A stretch of 64,000 bases of DNA from Rhizobium leguminosarum (GTDB lineage Bacteria > Pseudomonadota > Alphaproteobacteria > Rhizobiales > Rhizobiaceae): the NCBI RefSeq assembly GCF_017876795.1, contig NZ_JAGIOR010000004.1, forward strand, positions 248,001-312,000, written 5' to 3'. Position numbers and translations under genes: made by a program. Positions 53,770-62,693 of this stretch are shown piece by piece. Every line of letters starts with the position of its first letter. Position 1 is the stretch's first letter. The notes below the pieces were generated by a model, which did no database searches, was not told the DNA's origin, and worked only from the letters and a program-made list of their open reading frames with translations.

Positions 53770-54599
53770 GCCGTCTCCGCCGCCTCGTCAGCACGCCGGA
53801 AGGCATGATCGGGCTTGCAATTCTTCTCATCCTGTTTGCGGCTGGGCTGTTTGCTCCGATCATTTCGCCGGGCGATCCACTGAGAATTGCCGGCCGGGCG
53901 ATGCTTGCGCCATTCACCGATCCGGGTTTTCCGCTCGGCACCGACCGGCTTGGCCGCGACGTGCTGGCGGGCCTGCTTTATGGCGCGCGCACCTCGCTTG
54001 CCGTCGGCCTGGCGGCAGCGTTTTCGGCGATGCTGCTTGGGCTTTGCGTCGGCATGGCGGCCGGTTTTGCCGGCGGGCTGGTCGACGAGGCGCTGATGCG
54101 CGTGGTCGATGCTTTCCAGATCGTGCCGGGCTTTCTGCTTGCCCTTGCCTTCGTCAGCACCATCGGGGTCTCGACGCCGGTCGTCGTGCTGGCCATCGCG
54201 CTCGGCACCTGGGCCGATCCGGCGCGGCTGACGAGAGCGCAGGTGCTGGCGATCCGCGAGCTGGATTACGTCGCCTCGGCAAGGGTGATCGGCATGCATC
54301 CGGCCGAGATCGCCTTCCGCGAAATCCTGCCGAACGCGCTGCCGCCGGTGCTGGCACTGTCCGCCACCATCGTCGCCGGCGCAATTCTCACCGAGGCAGC
54401 GCTGTCCTTCCTTGGTCTCGGCAATCCCAATATCGCCACCTGGGGGTCGATGATCGCCGAGGGCCGCAGTGTGCTTCGTTCGGCCTCCTATCTCTCGGTC
54501 CTACCGGGCGCGGCACTCGCCGTCACCGTGCTCGGCGTCCATCTCTTCAGCGAGGGTCTCGGCAAGGTGCTTGGCGATGACGGCGGGAGGGCGGCATGA
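53766..54599 (+). CDS. Peptide-type ABC transporter permease (DppC family), second system
   Basis: A 277-residue partner permease. It contains FPLGTDRLGRDVLAGLLYGARTSL, six membrane segments and the EAA loop ASARVIGMHPAEIAFREILPNALPP. ATG 53766 overlaps the DppB-type stop in an ATGA; the long same-frame extension upstream is a shadow of that gene. The end overlaps the first ATPase start by four bases. Confidence 0.92.
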   Translation: MSRLRRLVSTPEGMIGLAILLILFAAGLFAPIISPGDPLRIAGRAMLAPFTDPGFPLGTDRLGRDVLAGLLYGARTSLAVGLAAAFSAMLLGLCVGMAAGFAGGLVDEALMRVVDAFQIVPGFLLALAFVSTIGVSTPVVVLAIALGTWADPARLTRAQVLAIRELDYVASARVIGMHPAEIAFREILPNALPPVLALSATIVAGAILTEAALSFLGLGNPNIATWGSMIAEGRSVLRSASYLSVLPGAALAVTVLGVHLFSEGLGKVLGDDGGRAA

Positions 54600-55390
54600 G
54601 CGGCGTTTTCTGCAGCCTGCGGCAGCTTTCGGTCACCTACGGGCGCGGCAAGAGCAGTGCCGCCGCGCTCGACCATATCGATCTCGATATTGCCACAGGC
54701 GAAAGGCTGGCGATCATCGGCGAAAGTGGTTCCGGCAAGAGCACGCTTGCCCGCGCGCTGGCTGGGCTGCTGCCGGAGGGAGCGACGCTCGGCGGCGAGA
54801 TTTTTTGGCCCGGTCTTGGCCGTCCGCCCCGCTCCGGCCGTGACTTCGGCTTCGTCTTTCAGGATCCGGGTGCGAGCCTCAATCCCGTCCTGACGATCGG
54901 CGAACAGGTCGCCGAAGGCGCCCGTCGCCATCTCGGCCTCAGCTGGAAACAGGCCTACGTCAGGGCCGAGGAGCTGCTTGGGCGGGTGCGGATAGCGCAG
55001 CCTGACAAGGCGATGCGGGCCTTTCCGCACCAGCTTTCCGGCGGTCAGTGCCAGCGCGTGGCGATCGCTGCGGCCATCGCCGCGAAACCAGCGCTGCTGA
55101 TCGCCGACGAAGCGACCAGCGCGCTCGATGTCGTCGTCCAGGCCGAGATCGTCCGCCTGCTCGACGGACTGGTTCGCGAGGACGGCATGACGCTGCTTTT
55201 CATCACCCACGACATTGCGCTTGCCTCCGGCTTCGTCGACCGCATCGCCGTCTTCAGCAATGCGAGGCTGGTCGAGGCCGGTCCCGTCCGCTCGGTGCTT
55301 TCGGCCCCGAAAAGCGACTATACCGCCGCCCTGATCGCCAGCCACCGCGACCTCGCGACGCCACCGTTGATCGCTGAGGTGCCGTCATGA
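54596..55390 (+). CDS. Peptide-type ABC transporter ATPase (DppD family)
   Basis: A 264-residue ATPase: Walker A GESGSGKST, signature LSGGQCQR, Walker B LLIADEATSALD, switch FITHDIALA. The C-terminal peptide-type extension is short (KSDYTAALIASH), so it may lack the iron-sulfur or zinc-like Cys cluster of longer DppD proteins. Start and stop overlap its neighbours by four bases each. Confidence 0.92.
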   Translation: MSGVFCSLRQLSVTYGRGKSSAAALDHIDLDIATGERLAIIGESGSGKSTLARALAGLLPEGATLGGEIFWPGLGRPPRSGRDFGFVFQDPGASLNPVLTIGEQVAEGARRHLGLSWKQAYVRAEELLGRVRIAQPDKAMRAFPHQLSGGQCQRVAIAAAIAAKPALLIADEATSALDVVVQAEIVRLLDGLVREDGMTLLFITHDIALASGFVDRIAVFSNARLVEAGPVRSVLSAPKSDYTAALIASHRDLATPPLIAEVPS

Positions 55391-56169
55391 ACGATACCCT
55401 GCTGTCCGTCGAAAACCTGTCAAAAGGGTTTTCTTCCGCGGGGCGTCAGGTTGCCGCTCTCGACAACGTGTCGCTGACGATTGCGGCCGGCGAAACGCTC
55501 GGGCTCGTCGGCGCTTCCGGCAGCGGGAAATCGACGCTGTCGCGCATTCTGCTGCGGCTTCTCCCCGCCGATGCCGGCTCGATCCGCTTCGAGGGGGAGA
55601 ATTGGCTAACGCTGAACGGCGCGTCATTGCGCCGCCGGCGGCCACGCATGCAGATGGTGTTCCAGGATCCGCTAGCGGCCTTCAATCCGCTGGCGACCGT
55701 CGGCACTGTCCTCGATGATCCGCTACGAATCCATGGCGTCGTCTCGAAAGACCAGCGCCCCGGCGAGATCGCCACGCTTCTCGAGCGTGTCGGCCTCACC
55801 GCCGGTCATTCCGGCCGGCCGGTCCGTGCGCTCTCCGGCGGCCAGCGCCAGCGCGTGGCGATCGCAAGGGCGATCGCGACACGGCCCTCGCTGCTTGTGC
55901 TCGACGAGGCGGTCTCGGCGCTCGACGTCACCGTGCGCGGCAGGATCCTCGAACTTCTGGTCGATCTGCAGAGAGAACAAGGCATTGCCTGTTTGTTCAT
56001 TTCGCACGATCTTGCCGTGGTCCGCGCCGTCTCCCACCGCATCGCCGTCATGGAAGGCGGGCGGATCGTCGAGATCGGCCCGGCAGCCGCGGTCGTTGAC
56101 GCGCCGCAATCCGATGCCGCTCGCGCCCTTGTTGCCGCCGTCCCTCGTCTCGTCACCGATCCATCTTGA
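55387..56169 (+). CDS. Peptide-type ABC transporter ATPase (DppF family)
   Basis: A 260-residue ATPase: Walker A GASGSGKST, signature LSGGQRQR, Walker B LLVLDEAVSALD, switch FISHDLAVV. It overlaps the DppD-type gene by four bases and is followed after 11 bases by the aminotransferase gene. The heterodimer with the DppD-type ATPase is expected. In the system at the window start the same pair is fused in one chain. Confidence 0.92.
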   Translation: MNDTLLSVENLSKGFSSAGRQVAALDNVSLTIAAGETLGLVGASGSGKSTLSRILLRLLPADAGSIRFEGENWLTLNGASLRRRRPRMQMVFQDPLAAFNPLATVGTVLDDPLRIHGVVSKDQRPGEIATLLERVGLTAGHSGRPVRALSGGQRQRVAIARAIATRPSLLVLDEAVSALDVTVRGRILELLVDLQREQGIACLFISHDLAVVRAVSHRIAVMEGGRIVEIGPAAAVVDAPQSDAARALVAAVPRLVTDPS

Positions 56170-56180
56170 AGGAAGTATCC

Positions 56181-57275
56181 ATGTCCGATCTTGGTTGGAA
56201 TCCCCTGCACGGCGCGCCCTCCTATCCACCAGAGCGCTATGCCGTTCTTGCCGACAGAATTGGCAGCATCCTTCGCAGCCGCAACGACATATTGCTGGTG
56301 CAGGCCGAGGCGGTGGTGGCGCTGGAGGCTGTGGCGGCCAGCCTTTCCCGTCCCGGCCTTGCGGCGGTCAATATCGTCACGAGCCTCTATGGCGGCTGGT
56401 TCGGGCAATGGCTGCGGCGGGGCGGTGTTGCGGTCAAGGATATCATCGCCGAACCGGGGCGGCCGGTGGAGACCGAGGCGATCGCCAAGGCGCTCGACGC
56501 CGGTCCTCCTTTCGATGTGCTCGCCCTGGTTCATGCGGAATCGGCAAGCGGCATTCTCAACCCCCTCCCCGAAATATTGGCGCTTGCGCGTGCCCGCGGC
56601 ATCGTTACCGTCGTCGATGCGGTCGCCTCGATCGGCGGCCATCGGCTCGACGTCGACGATCTCGGCATCGACATCGCGGTGATCGGCCCGCAGAAGGCGC
56701 TTGGTGGTCCGGCGGGCGTCTCCGCGCTCTCGGTCAGCCGGCGCGCCTGGGACCTCATTCTGAGCGATGGCGCGCCGCGCGATTCGATCCTGTCGCTGGC
56801 CGATCTGAAATCATGGATCGACGGTGACCGGCGGGCTCTGCCGGGAACGCCGGCGCCGTTGGAATTCTTCGCGCTCGAGACCGCACTCGACCGCATCGAG
56901 GCCGAAGGTCTGGAGAATGTCATCGCCCGCCATGCGCTGGCAGCATCGGCGACACGGGCGGGGCTTGCAGCGCTCGGCATGGGGGTCTGGGCGCCGGTAG
57001 CCAATGCTTCGAGCCTGGTGACGGCGGTGCCGGTGCCGAAGGCACTGGCGCCTGATGCGCTAATCGCCACCGCGGGGCGACTGGGGGTGGAGCTGACCGA
57101 AGGTGTTGGAACTGCGCCGGCCCACCTCCTGCGGCTGAACCATACGGGTCCGCGCGCCGCATTCCAGACTGTGCTGTCGAATGTCGTGGCCTATGGCGCG
57201 GCCCTCAGGCAGGCCGGCCATCCCTGCGATATCGCCGCCGCTGCGGAGGCAATATCTACGGCCTACAGCCCCTGA
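56181..57275 (+). CDS. Class V aminotransferase-family PLP enzyme
   Basis: A 364-residue pyridoxal-phosphate enzyme of the alanine/serine-glyoxylate aminotransferase type. The PLP lysine is K172 in GPQKALGGPAG; the ring-stacking Asp is in VVDAVASIGG; the N-terminal part includes NIVTSLYGGWFGQWLRRGG. The C-terminus LRLNHTGPRA supplies the carboxylate-binding Arg. AAGGAAG precedes ATG 56181. As the last gene after the importer, it may transaminate or cleave an imported amino acid, for example the cysteine- or alanine-like moiety of an S-conjugate. That role is inferred from context only. Confidence 0.87.
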   Translation: MSDLGWNPLHGAPSYPPERYAVLADRIGSILRSRNDILLVQAEAVVALEAVAASLSRPGLAAVNIVTSLYGGWFGQWLRRGGVAVKDIIAEPGRPVETEAIAKALDAGPPFDVLALVHAESASGILNPLPEILALARARGIVTVVDAVASIGGHRLDVDDLGIDIAVIGPQKALGGPAGVSALSVSRRAWDLILSDGAPRDSILSLADLKSWIDGDRRALPGTPAPLEFFALETALDRIEAEGLENVIARHALAASATRAGLAALGMGVWAPVANASSLVTAVPVPKALAPDALIATAGRLGVELTEGVGTAPAHLLRLNHTGPRAAFQTVLSNVVAYGAALRQAGHPCDIAAAAEAISTAYSP

Positions 57276-57345
57276 AAGCCGTATCCGGCCCTTGATAATC
57301 ACGGCTCGTCGAGGCAGGAGAGTAGCATCGCGGAGATTTGTGCAG

Positions 57346-58209
57346 ATGACGAGATTGCTGGATGCGCAGGGCCTGGAGATTTCGCATGAGGGACATCGCA
57401 CCCGCCTGAAATGGCACCGGCTGCGCAAACGCTTTGCCGATCCGCTGTTCTCAGCCGAAGTGATGGCAGAGGGATTTGCAGTAGGCGCGTCGATGGAACT
57501 CGATCTGCGGGTGCGCGCCGATGGCGGCTTCGTCGTGCTGCACGACGAAGATCTCGAAGGCGAAACGACAGGATTTGGGCCGATCGCCAAAAAGAGCCTC
57601 GGCGACCTCCGGAATATCAGGATGCAGGAGGGCGGCCGGCCGCTGATCCTGAGCGAGGATCTTGCCGCCATGATGCAATCGACGCATCCGGCCGCATTGC
57701 TGCAATTCGACATGAAGGACGATTTTGAGGCGATCGGAGCGAGGGGCATCGAGCACCTTGCCGCGCATTTCCGCGATATCGCCGCCTCGGTGATCGTCAG
57801 CGGCGGCAGTCTCGACCTCATCGTCGCGGTCAAGGAGAAGCTTCCGCATCTCCTGCGCGGCATCGATCCCACAGACAAGCTCTACGATATCAGGAAGGTC
57901 AGCGGCTGGAAGGCGGTCGAGACAGATTTGCGTGCCGACCTGCGCGGCCCGACCGAACCGGACACCGTCTATCTCCACTGGCCGCTGGTCCTTGGTGCCG
58001 CAAAAGATGGTCTCGACATGATCGGGCTCTGCCAGGACGAAGGCAAACGGGTCGACGCCTGGACCTTTACTCTTAAGGATCCGGAGGCCGGTTTCAGCGA
58101 AGAGGAATGGAAAAACTTCCAGGCGCTGATGGCCCTGAAGCCGGATCAGATCACCACAGACGAGGCGCCGGCAACCGAACGCGCCTGGCGCCAACGCATG
58201 GCGGATTAA
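57346..58209 (+). CDS. Divergent glycerophosphodiester phosphodiesterase-family protein
   Basis: A 287-residue cytosolic TIM-barrel protein. The usual HRG...ENT start is not present, but H24 (KWHR), E51 and D53 (MELDL) and H67 (LHDED) have nearly the same spacing as H27, E54, D56 and H69 in the canonical enzyme encoded at 60 kb. Catalytic residues are thus probably kept while the surrounding motif has drifted. ATG 57346 has GGAGA nine bases upstream; a longer frame opens at 57181 in the aminotransferase gene. The stop overlaps the stop of the convergent IMPase gene by four bases. A phosphodiester substrate is likely but not necessarily glycerophosphodiester. Confidence 0.78.
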   Translation: MTRLLDAQGLEISHEGHRTRLKWHRLRKRFADPLFSAEVMAEGFAVGASMELDLRVRADGGFVVLHDEDLEGETTGFGPIAKKSLGDLRNIRMQEGGRPLILSEDLAAMMQSTHPAALLQFDMKDDFEAIGARGIEHLAAHFRDIAASVIVSGGSLDLIVAVKEKLPHLLRGIDPTDKLYDIRKVSGWKAVETDLRADLRGPTEPDTVYLHWPLVLGAAKDGLDMIGLCQDEGKRVDAWTFTLKDPEAGFSEEEWKNFQALMALKPDQITTDEAPATERAWRQRMAD

Positions 58210-59027
58210 CCGTTGGGCGTGAGCCCCTCGATGTCGAGGATGAAGGCGAATTCGCCGGCGAGCCCCGGCGCGTGGGCGATGACCGGCCCGCCATCGGCAA
58301 GCAACCTGTCGACATCTGGCATTGCCACCATCGCGCCGGCCTCTTCGGCGATCAGCGCGCCGGCGAGCATGTCCCAGGCGTTGAGGTGGCGTTCGTAATA
58401 GAGATCGGCAGCACCCTCGGCGACGCGAACGAGGTCGATCGCCGCCGCGCCTGTGCGGCGATAGTCCATGCCGCGTTCGTGGAGCCGTTTGGAGAGCGCA
58501 AGATGGTCGTCAAAACTCGTCTTGCGGGAGTGGCCGAGAATGACGAGCGCGTTGGCCGGATCGGCCGTCGCTGCGGCATGGACAGGAATTCCGTCCTTGA
58601 AGGCGCCACCGCCGCGGACGGCGTGAAAAACCTTGTCCTCGGTGGCATCGTAGACGACGCCGATCTCGACCCTGCCGCCGGCGACGAAGGCGATCGAGAC
58701 GGCCCAATGGCGGAAGCCCCTGATATAATTGGTCGTGCCGTCGATCGGATCGACGACCCAGGTGCCGCCCTCGCCCGATCGCCCGCCACTCTCTTCGCCC
58801 ATGAACGTATCGCCCGGAAAGCGTGAGAGCAGCCCGTCGCGGATCGCCTGTTCGGCCTTCCTGTCGGCGATGGTGACGAAATCCTGCAATCCCTTGTTCT
58901 CGACGGCCAGCGTGCCGGAGTTCGAGTCGCGCCGAAACCGGGCCGCTTCCCGTCCGACTTCGAGGGCGACGGTGATCGCGACCTCTGCCCGGGTGCGAAT
59001 GGCGGCGGCGTCGAATGCGGAATTCAT
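58206..59027 (-). CDS. Inositol monophosphatase-family phosphatase, second copy
   Basis: A 273-residue Mg-dependent phosphatase. Metal residues: E78 in MGEES, D93 and D96 in VVDPIDGTTN, and Asp in LNAWDMLAGALIAEEAGA. It resembles inositol-1-phosphatase more closely than the copy at 24.5 kb. Its start overlaps the stop of the LacI gene in a TGATG, so it is translated from the operon that also encodes a phosphodiesterase and a CUT1 importer. That context fits release of phosphate from a product such as inositol phosphate or glycerol phosphate. Confidence 0.88.
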   Translation of the reverse strand: MNSAFDAAAIRTRAEVAITVALEVGREAARFRRDSNSGTLAVENKGLQDFVTIADRKAEQAIRDGLLSRFPGDTFMGEESGGRSGEGGTWVVDPIDGTTNYIRGFRHWAVSIAFVAGGRVEIGVVYDATEDKVFHAVRGGGAFKDGIPVHAAATADPANALVILGHSRKTSFDDHLALSKRLHERGMDYRRTGAAAIDLVRVAEGAADLYYERHLNAWDMLAGALIAEEAGAMVAMPDVDRLLADGGPVIAHAPGLAGEFAFILDIEGLTPNG

Positions 59028-60046
59028 CAGGCAGTCCTTCTTCGTATGAAAGTCACCGGCGTGAATTCGACGCGCGCCGTCAAATCCGGTTCAGCCATCC
59101 GGCTGATCAGCAGGTCGACCGTCTGTTCGGCCTGGAGGTCGCAGGGTTGGCGGATGGTCGTGAGGTCGTAGGCGGCCCAGCTTGCCTGGGGAATGTCGTC
59201 GTGACCGATGATGGAGAGCGGCGGTGCATCATCCCGGCCGCGGCCCTGCATGACACGGTCGACGACGCCGCAGGCCATGTAGTCATTGGCGCAGAACAAA
59301 CCGTCGATGCCGGATGCGGCGAGTTCGGCGGCGGCATCATAGCCGCTCTTGTAGTCATTGACCCTGAGCTGCAGGAACTGCGCCTCGGCCCCGAGCTGCT
59401 TGCAGCGCGCAAGGAACGCCTCGCTGCGCCGCCGCGCCGTATAGGATATGGCAGGAGCCGCCATGGCGGCGGGCCTTTGCACACCGCTGCCGATCAGATG
59501 ATTGGCGGCGAGATCGCCGGCCATGCGATCGTCGGAGATGATGCGGTCGACGAAAGGGATATCGTTGCCCTTGTTGATCAGCACGATCGGCACGCCCTCG
59601 GCTGCACATTGTTCGCAGATCTCGGTCGGCGGCGCGTCCGAGGTGACGATGACGCCGGAGACGGCGTAATGCAGCAGCTGGCCGATGACCGTCGAGGTAT
59701 CCGCCTCCTGCGAGGTCGGCAGCAGGATGGGGCGGAAATTGCGGGCGATAAGCACTCTCGCCAGGTTTTCGATCTGCAGCGTGCGGAACGGATTGTCGAG
59801 GCCGGCGGCAACGACGCCGACGAGATCGGAACGTTTGTTGGTGAGGCTTCTGGCAAGATAGTTCACCCGGTAGCCGAGATCCTTGGCGGCCTGGAAGACC
59901 TTTTCGCGCGTCTTCGGCGAGACGCTGGCATCCGGCGTGAAGGCGCGCGACACGGCGGCGCGCGAGACACCGGCCACACGCGCCACGTCGAAGGAGGTTA
60001 CCTTGCGTGGTCCCTTATCCCTGTCTGCCAACTGCTTTTTCCTCAA
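59027..60046 (-). CDS. LacI-family transcriptional regulator inside the CUT1/phosphodiesterase operon
   Basis: A 339-residue regulator. The DNA-binding head is VTSFDVARVAGVSRAAVSRAFTPDASVS, longer in the recognition loop than usual, followed by GYRVNYLARSL. The effector domain begins SDLVGVVAAGLDNPFRTLQIENLARVL. It overlaps the phosphodiesterase gene by 32 bases and the IMPase gene by one base, so it is embedded in the operon and probably feeds back on it. Its operator should be upstream of the importer genes, beyond the window end. Confidence 0.91.
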   Translation of the reverse strand: MRKKQLADRDKGPRKVTSFDVARVAGVSRAAVSRAFTPDASVSPKTREKVFQAAKDLGYRVNYLARSLTNKRSDLVGVVAAGLDNPFRTLQIENLARVLIARNFRPILLPTSQEADTSTVIGQLLHYAVSGVIVTSDAPPTEICEQCAAEGVPIVLINKGNDIPFVDRIISDDRMAGDLAANHLIGSGVQRPAAMAAPAISYTARRRSEAFLARCKQLGAEAQFLQLRVNDYKSGYDAAAELAASGIDGLFCANDYMACGVVDRVMQGRGRDDAPPLSIIGHDDIPQASWAAYDLTTIRQPCDLQAEQTVDLLISRMAEPDLTARVEFTPVTFIRRRTA

Positions 60047-60794
60047 CTGCCGATGGCCGCATCAGATCGGGCAGATCCGTGCAGATGCCAAGAACCGGAA
60101 GTTTCATGATGTCATTGAGAATGGTCCGCCGCTCCTCGTGCCAGAGCACGATCTCGCGGCCCCCCTCGAAGGCGCGATGCATCAGCGCTTCGGTCACCAG
60201 ATCCTGCGGCCTTTCACCTGCCCTCTCCCAGCAGAGATGCAGGATATCGGCGCCGGCCTCGTCGCCGAGCGCATGTGGATCGTGGCCGACCCGGATCAGT
60301 ACCGAAAGCGGGAAGTCGCAGGCCGCGGCGCGGAGTTCGCGCACCTGCGCCGTATCGAAGGAGCCGAGGCAGGCAAAACGCTGGTTCGTCTCGGCAAGAT
60401 GCCGCCAGCAGAGCAGGCCGGTCCCGGGCGCCTTAAGCTCGACATAGAGACCGGTTCCGGTCTCGCGGCCGAGTGCGGCCACTTCCGAAAAGCTCGGCAC
60501 ATCGACACCGTCGAGGGCTGCGAGTTCCGCCGCCGTCATTTCGGAAATGCGGCGGTCAATGCCGAAGACACGCTCAAGATGGTCGTCATGCGAGACGACG
60601 ACGACGCCGTCCCGGGTCAGCTGCGTGTCGAGCTCCCACATCTCAGCGCCGAGTTCGGCGGCGCGGCGGAAGGCAGCGATCGTGTTCTCGCGTTCATGGC
60701 CGCTGGCGCCGCGATGGCCGATGCAGAAGGGAAGCCGGCCCTTTCCCGATGGCCAGCCGTAACGCTCGAAGAATGCTCGGAAATCACGGGTCAT
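60015..60794 (-). CDS. Glycerophosphodiester phosphodiesterase (UgpQ-like)
   Basis: A 259-residue cytosolic phosphodiesterase that hydrolyses glycerophosphodiesters to glycerol 3-phosphate and an alcohol. The catalytic set is complete: H27 in GHRGASG, E36/N37 in ENTIAAF, E54 and D56 in WELDTQL, H69 in SHDDHL; LYVELKAPG adds a metal-binding Glu. No signal peptide. Its start overlaps the ATPase stop by one base, and its 3' end overlaps the LacI gene by 32 bases. Linked to a UgpC-like ATPase, it resembles the Ugp arrangement of E. coli, where UgpQ works on imported diesters. Confidence 0.92.
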   Translation of the reverse strand: MTRDFRAFFERYGWPSGKGRLPFCIGHRGASGHERENTIAAFRRAAELGAEMWELDTQLTRDGVVVVSHDDHLERVFGIDRRISEMTAAELAALDGVDVPSFSEVAALGRETGTGLYVELKAPGTGLLCWRHLAETNQRFACLGSFDTAQVRELRAAACDFPLSVLIRVGHDPHALGDEAGADILHLCWERAGERPQDLVTEALMHRAFEGGREIVLWHEERRTILNDIMKLPVLGICTDLPDLMRPSAVEEKAVGRQG

Positions 60795-61849
60795 CAGAGC
60801 CTCCTGCCATGTTCGTCGAAGACGAAGACACCGCGGCTGTCGATCGCCCAGCGGACATCGTCGCCGACATGGATGTCGCTGCGCACCGGCTGGATCGAGC
60901 GCAGCAGCGGCCCGCCGGCAAGCGCCACGTCGTAGAGGTTCTCGCGCCCTTGCGTTTCGGCGAAGGTGACCTTGCCGGAGACGGCGACGTCGCCTGCCGG
61001 CGTGAAATGCTCCGGCCGGACGCCAAGCATCAGCTTCGTACCCTCGGCGGCACCGACGGAGCCTGGCAAGGGCACGCGGATTTCGCTTTCCGGAATTGCG
61101 AAGACGCCCTTGTCGACGACGCCGCGCAGGAAGGTGATCGGCGGATTGCCGAGGAAGCCGGCGACGAAGGCGGTTTTCGGATCATTGTACATCTCGGCCG
61201 GCGTGGCGATCTGGACGATCTCGCCTTCCTTCATGATGGCGATGCGGTCGCACATGCTCATCGCTTCCACCTGATCGTGGGTAACGAGAATGGCGGTAAT
61301 GCCGGTCTCGCGCTGCAGGCGGCGGATCTCCGAGCGCATTTCGAGACGCAGCTTGGCGTCGAGATTGGCGAGCGGCTCGTCGAGCAGCAGCACATCGGGC
61401 TTGCGGATCAGCGCGCGCGCCAGCGCCACGCGCTGCTGCTGGCCGCCAGAAAGCTGCGCCGGACGGCGTTCCATGAGATTGCTGATATGAACAAGCTCGG
61501 AAATGCGCTCGACCTCCTTGCGGATTTCGGCGGCGTTGACGCCCTTCACCTTCAGGGGGAAACCGATGTTCTCGGCAACCGTCATATGCGGGTAGAGCGC
61601 ATAGGACTGGAAGACGACGCCGACATTGCGGGCCTGGCTCGGCAGGTCCGTAACGTCCCGGTCGCCGAAGAGGATGCGTCCGCTGGTCGGCCGGTGAATG
61701 CCGCAGACCGAAAAAAGTGTCGTCGATTTGCCGCAGCCGGAAGGGCCGAGCAGCGCCAGCATCTCGCCGTCGCCGACTTCGAGCTGCATGTTTTCGATGA
61801 CCTTGGTGGAGCCGAAGCTCTTCGAGAAATTGTCGAGGAGGATGCGCAT
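60794..61849 (-). CDS. CUT1 ABC transporter ATPase (UgpC/MalK family)
   Basis: A 351-residue ATPase: Walker A GPSGCGKST, signature LSGGQQQR, Walker B VLLLDEPLANLD, switch VTHDQVEAMSMCD. The regulatory C-terminal domain starts near residue 235 with LMLGVRPEHFTP. One-base overlaps join it to the MalG-type permease before it and the phosphodiesterase after it. It shares its type with the ATPase at 34 kb but the two have clearly separate sequences. Confidence 0.94.
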   Translation of the reverse strand: MRILLDNFSKSFGSTKVIENMQLEVGDGEMLALLGPSGCGKSTTLFSVCGIHRPTSGRILFGDRDVTDLPSQARNVGVVFQSYALYPHMTVAENIGFPLKVKGVNAAEIRKEVERISELVHISNLMERRPAQLSGGQQQRVALARALIRKPDVLLLDEPLANLDAKLRLEMRSEIRRLQRETGITAILVTHDQVEAMSMCDRIAIMKEGEIVQIATPAEMYNDPKTAFVAGFLGNPPITFLRGVVDKGVFAIPESEIRVPLPGSVGAAEGTKLMLGVRPEHFTPAGDVAVSGKVTFAETQGRENLYDVALAGGPLLRSIQPVRSDIHVGDDVRWAIDSRGVFVFDEHGRRL

Positions 61850-62691
61850 CAGCCTTTGCTCCCGCCGCCGTAGATGTTCATGAGATATTTGTTGAAGAGT
61901 GCGTAAGCAATCAGCACCGGAATGAGATAGAAGAGGCCGACCGCCTTGAACATATTGAAATCGTAATTGTTGTCGTCGGCGAGGAAGCCCGCGAGATAGA
62001 CCGACAGCACCTGCACCTGATTGCCCGGCGCCAGCACCTGCGGCAGGATGAATTCGCCCCAGCCGGCGAGGAAAGAGAACAGCCCGAGCGCCATGATGCC
62101 GGGTTTGACCTGCGGCAGTACGAGGCTGCGCCAGACCCGAAACCGCGAGGCGCCGTCGACGACGCCCGCCATTTCGATTTCCCAGGGCACGGTGTCGTAA
62201 AAGCCCTTCATCAGCCAGATGCCGAGCGGCAGGTCGATCGCCGCCTTCACCAGGATGACGCCGATCAGCGAATTATAGAGGCCGACCATCTGCAGCACGA
62301 TGAAGATGGCGATGATCAGCGTCACCGACGGGAAGGCGTGCAGCACCATGACGCCGGCAAGGAAAAAGCCGCGCGCCGGCACATTCAGCCGCGACAGCAC
62401 GTAACCGGCCATCGACGAGACGATGAGCACCAGGCTGGTGGTGCAGGCCGAAAACAGCAGCGTATTCAGCGTCACCTGCCAGATATTCGCCTTGCCCGCC
62501 GTCGTCTGCCACAGGAAGCGCCAGTGATTAAGCGTCAAGCCGGAGGGCAGCAGCGCATCCGCCTGCTTCACCGTCACAGTGTCGAGAAAGAGATAGACAT
62601 ACATCAGCAGCAGCGGCAGGCTGACGATGGTCAGCGCCGTTATGACAGGCCAGCTGCGATAGTTCGCCGAGGGCTGCGAGCGTTCGGCCAT
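61849..62691 (-). CDS. CUT1 ABC transporter permease (MalG/UgpE family)
   Basis: A 280-residue permease with six membrane segments and the EAA loop EMAGVVDGASRFRVWRSLVLPQVKPG. ATG 62691 is preferred over the TTG six bases earlier because GAGG lies seven bases before it. It begins two bases after the stop of the MalF-type permease and ends with a one-base overlap to the ATPase. Confidence 0.92.
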   Translation of the reverse strand: MAERSQPSANYRSWPVITALTIVSLPLLLMYVYLFLDTVTVKQADALLPSGLTLNHWRFLWQTTAGKANIWQVTLNTLLFSACTTSLVLIVSSMAGYVLSRLNVPARGFFLAGVMVLHAFPSVTLIIAIFIVLQMVGLYNSLIGVILVKAAIDLPLGIWLMKGFYDTVPWEIEMAGVVDGASRFRVWRSLVLPQVKPGIMALGLFSFLAGWGEFILPQVLAPGNQVQVLSVYLAGFLADDNNYDFNMFKAVGLFYLIPVLIAYALFNKYLMNIYGGGSKG

Positions 62692-62693
62692 GG

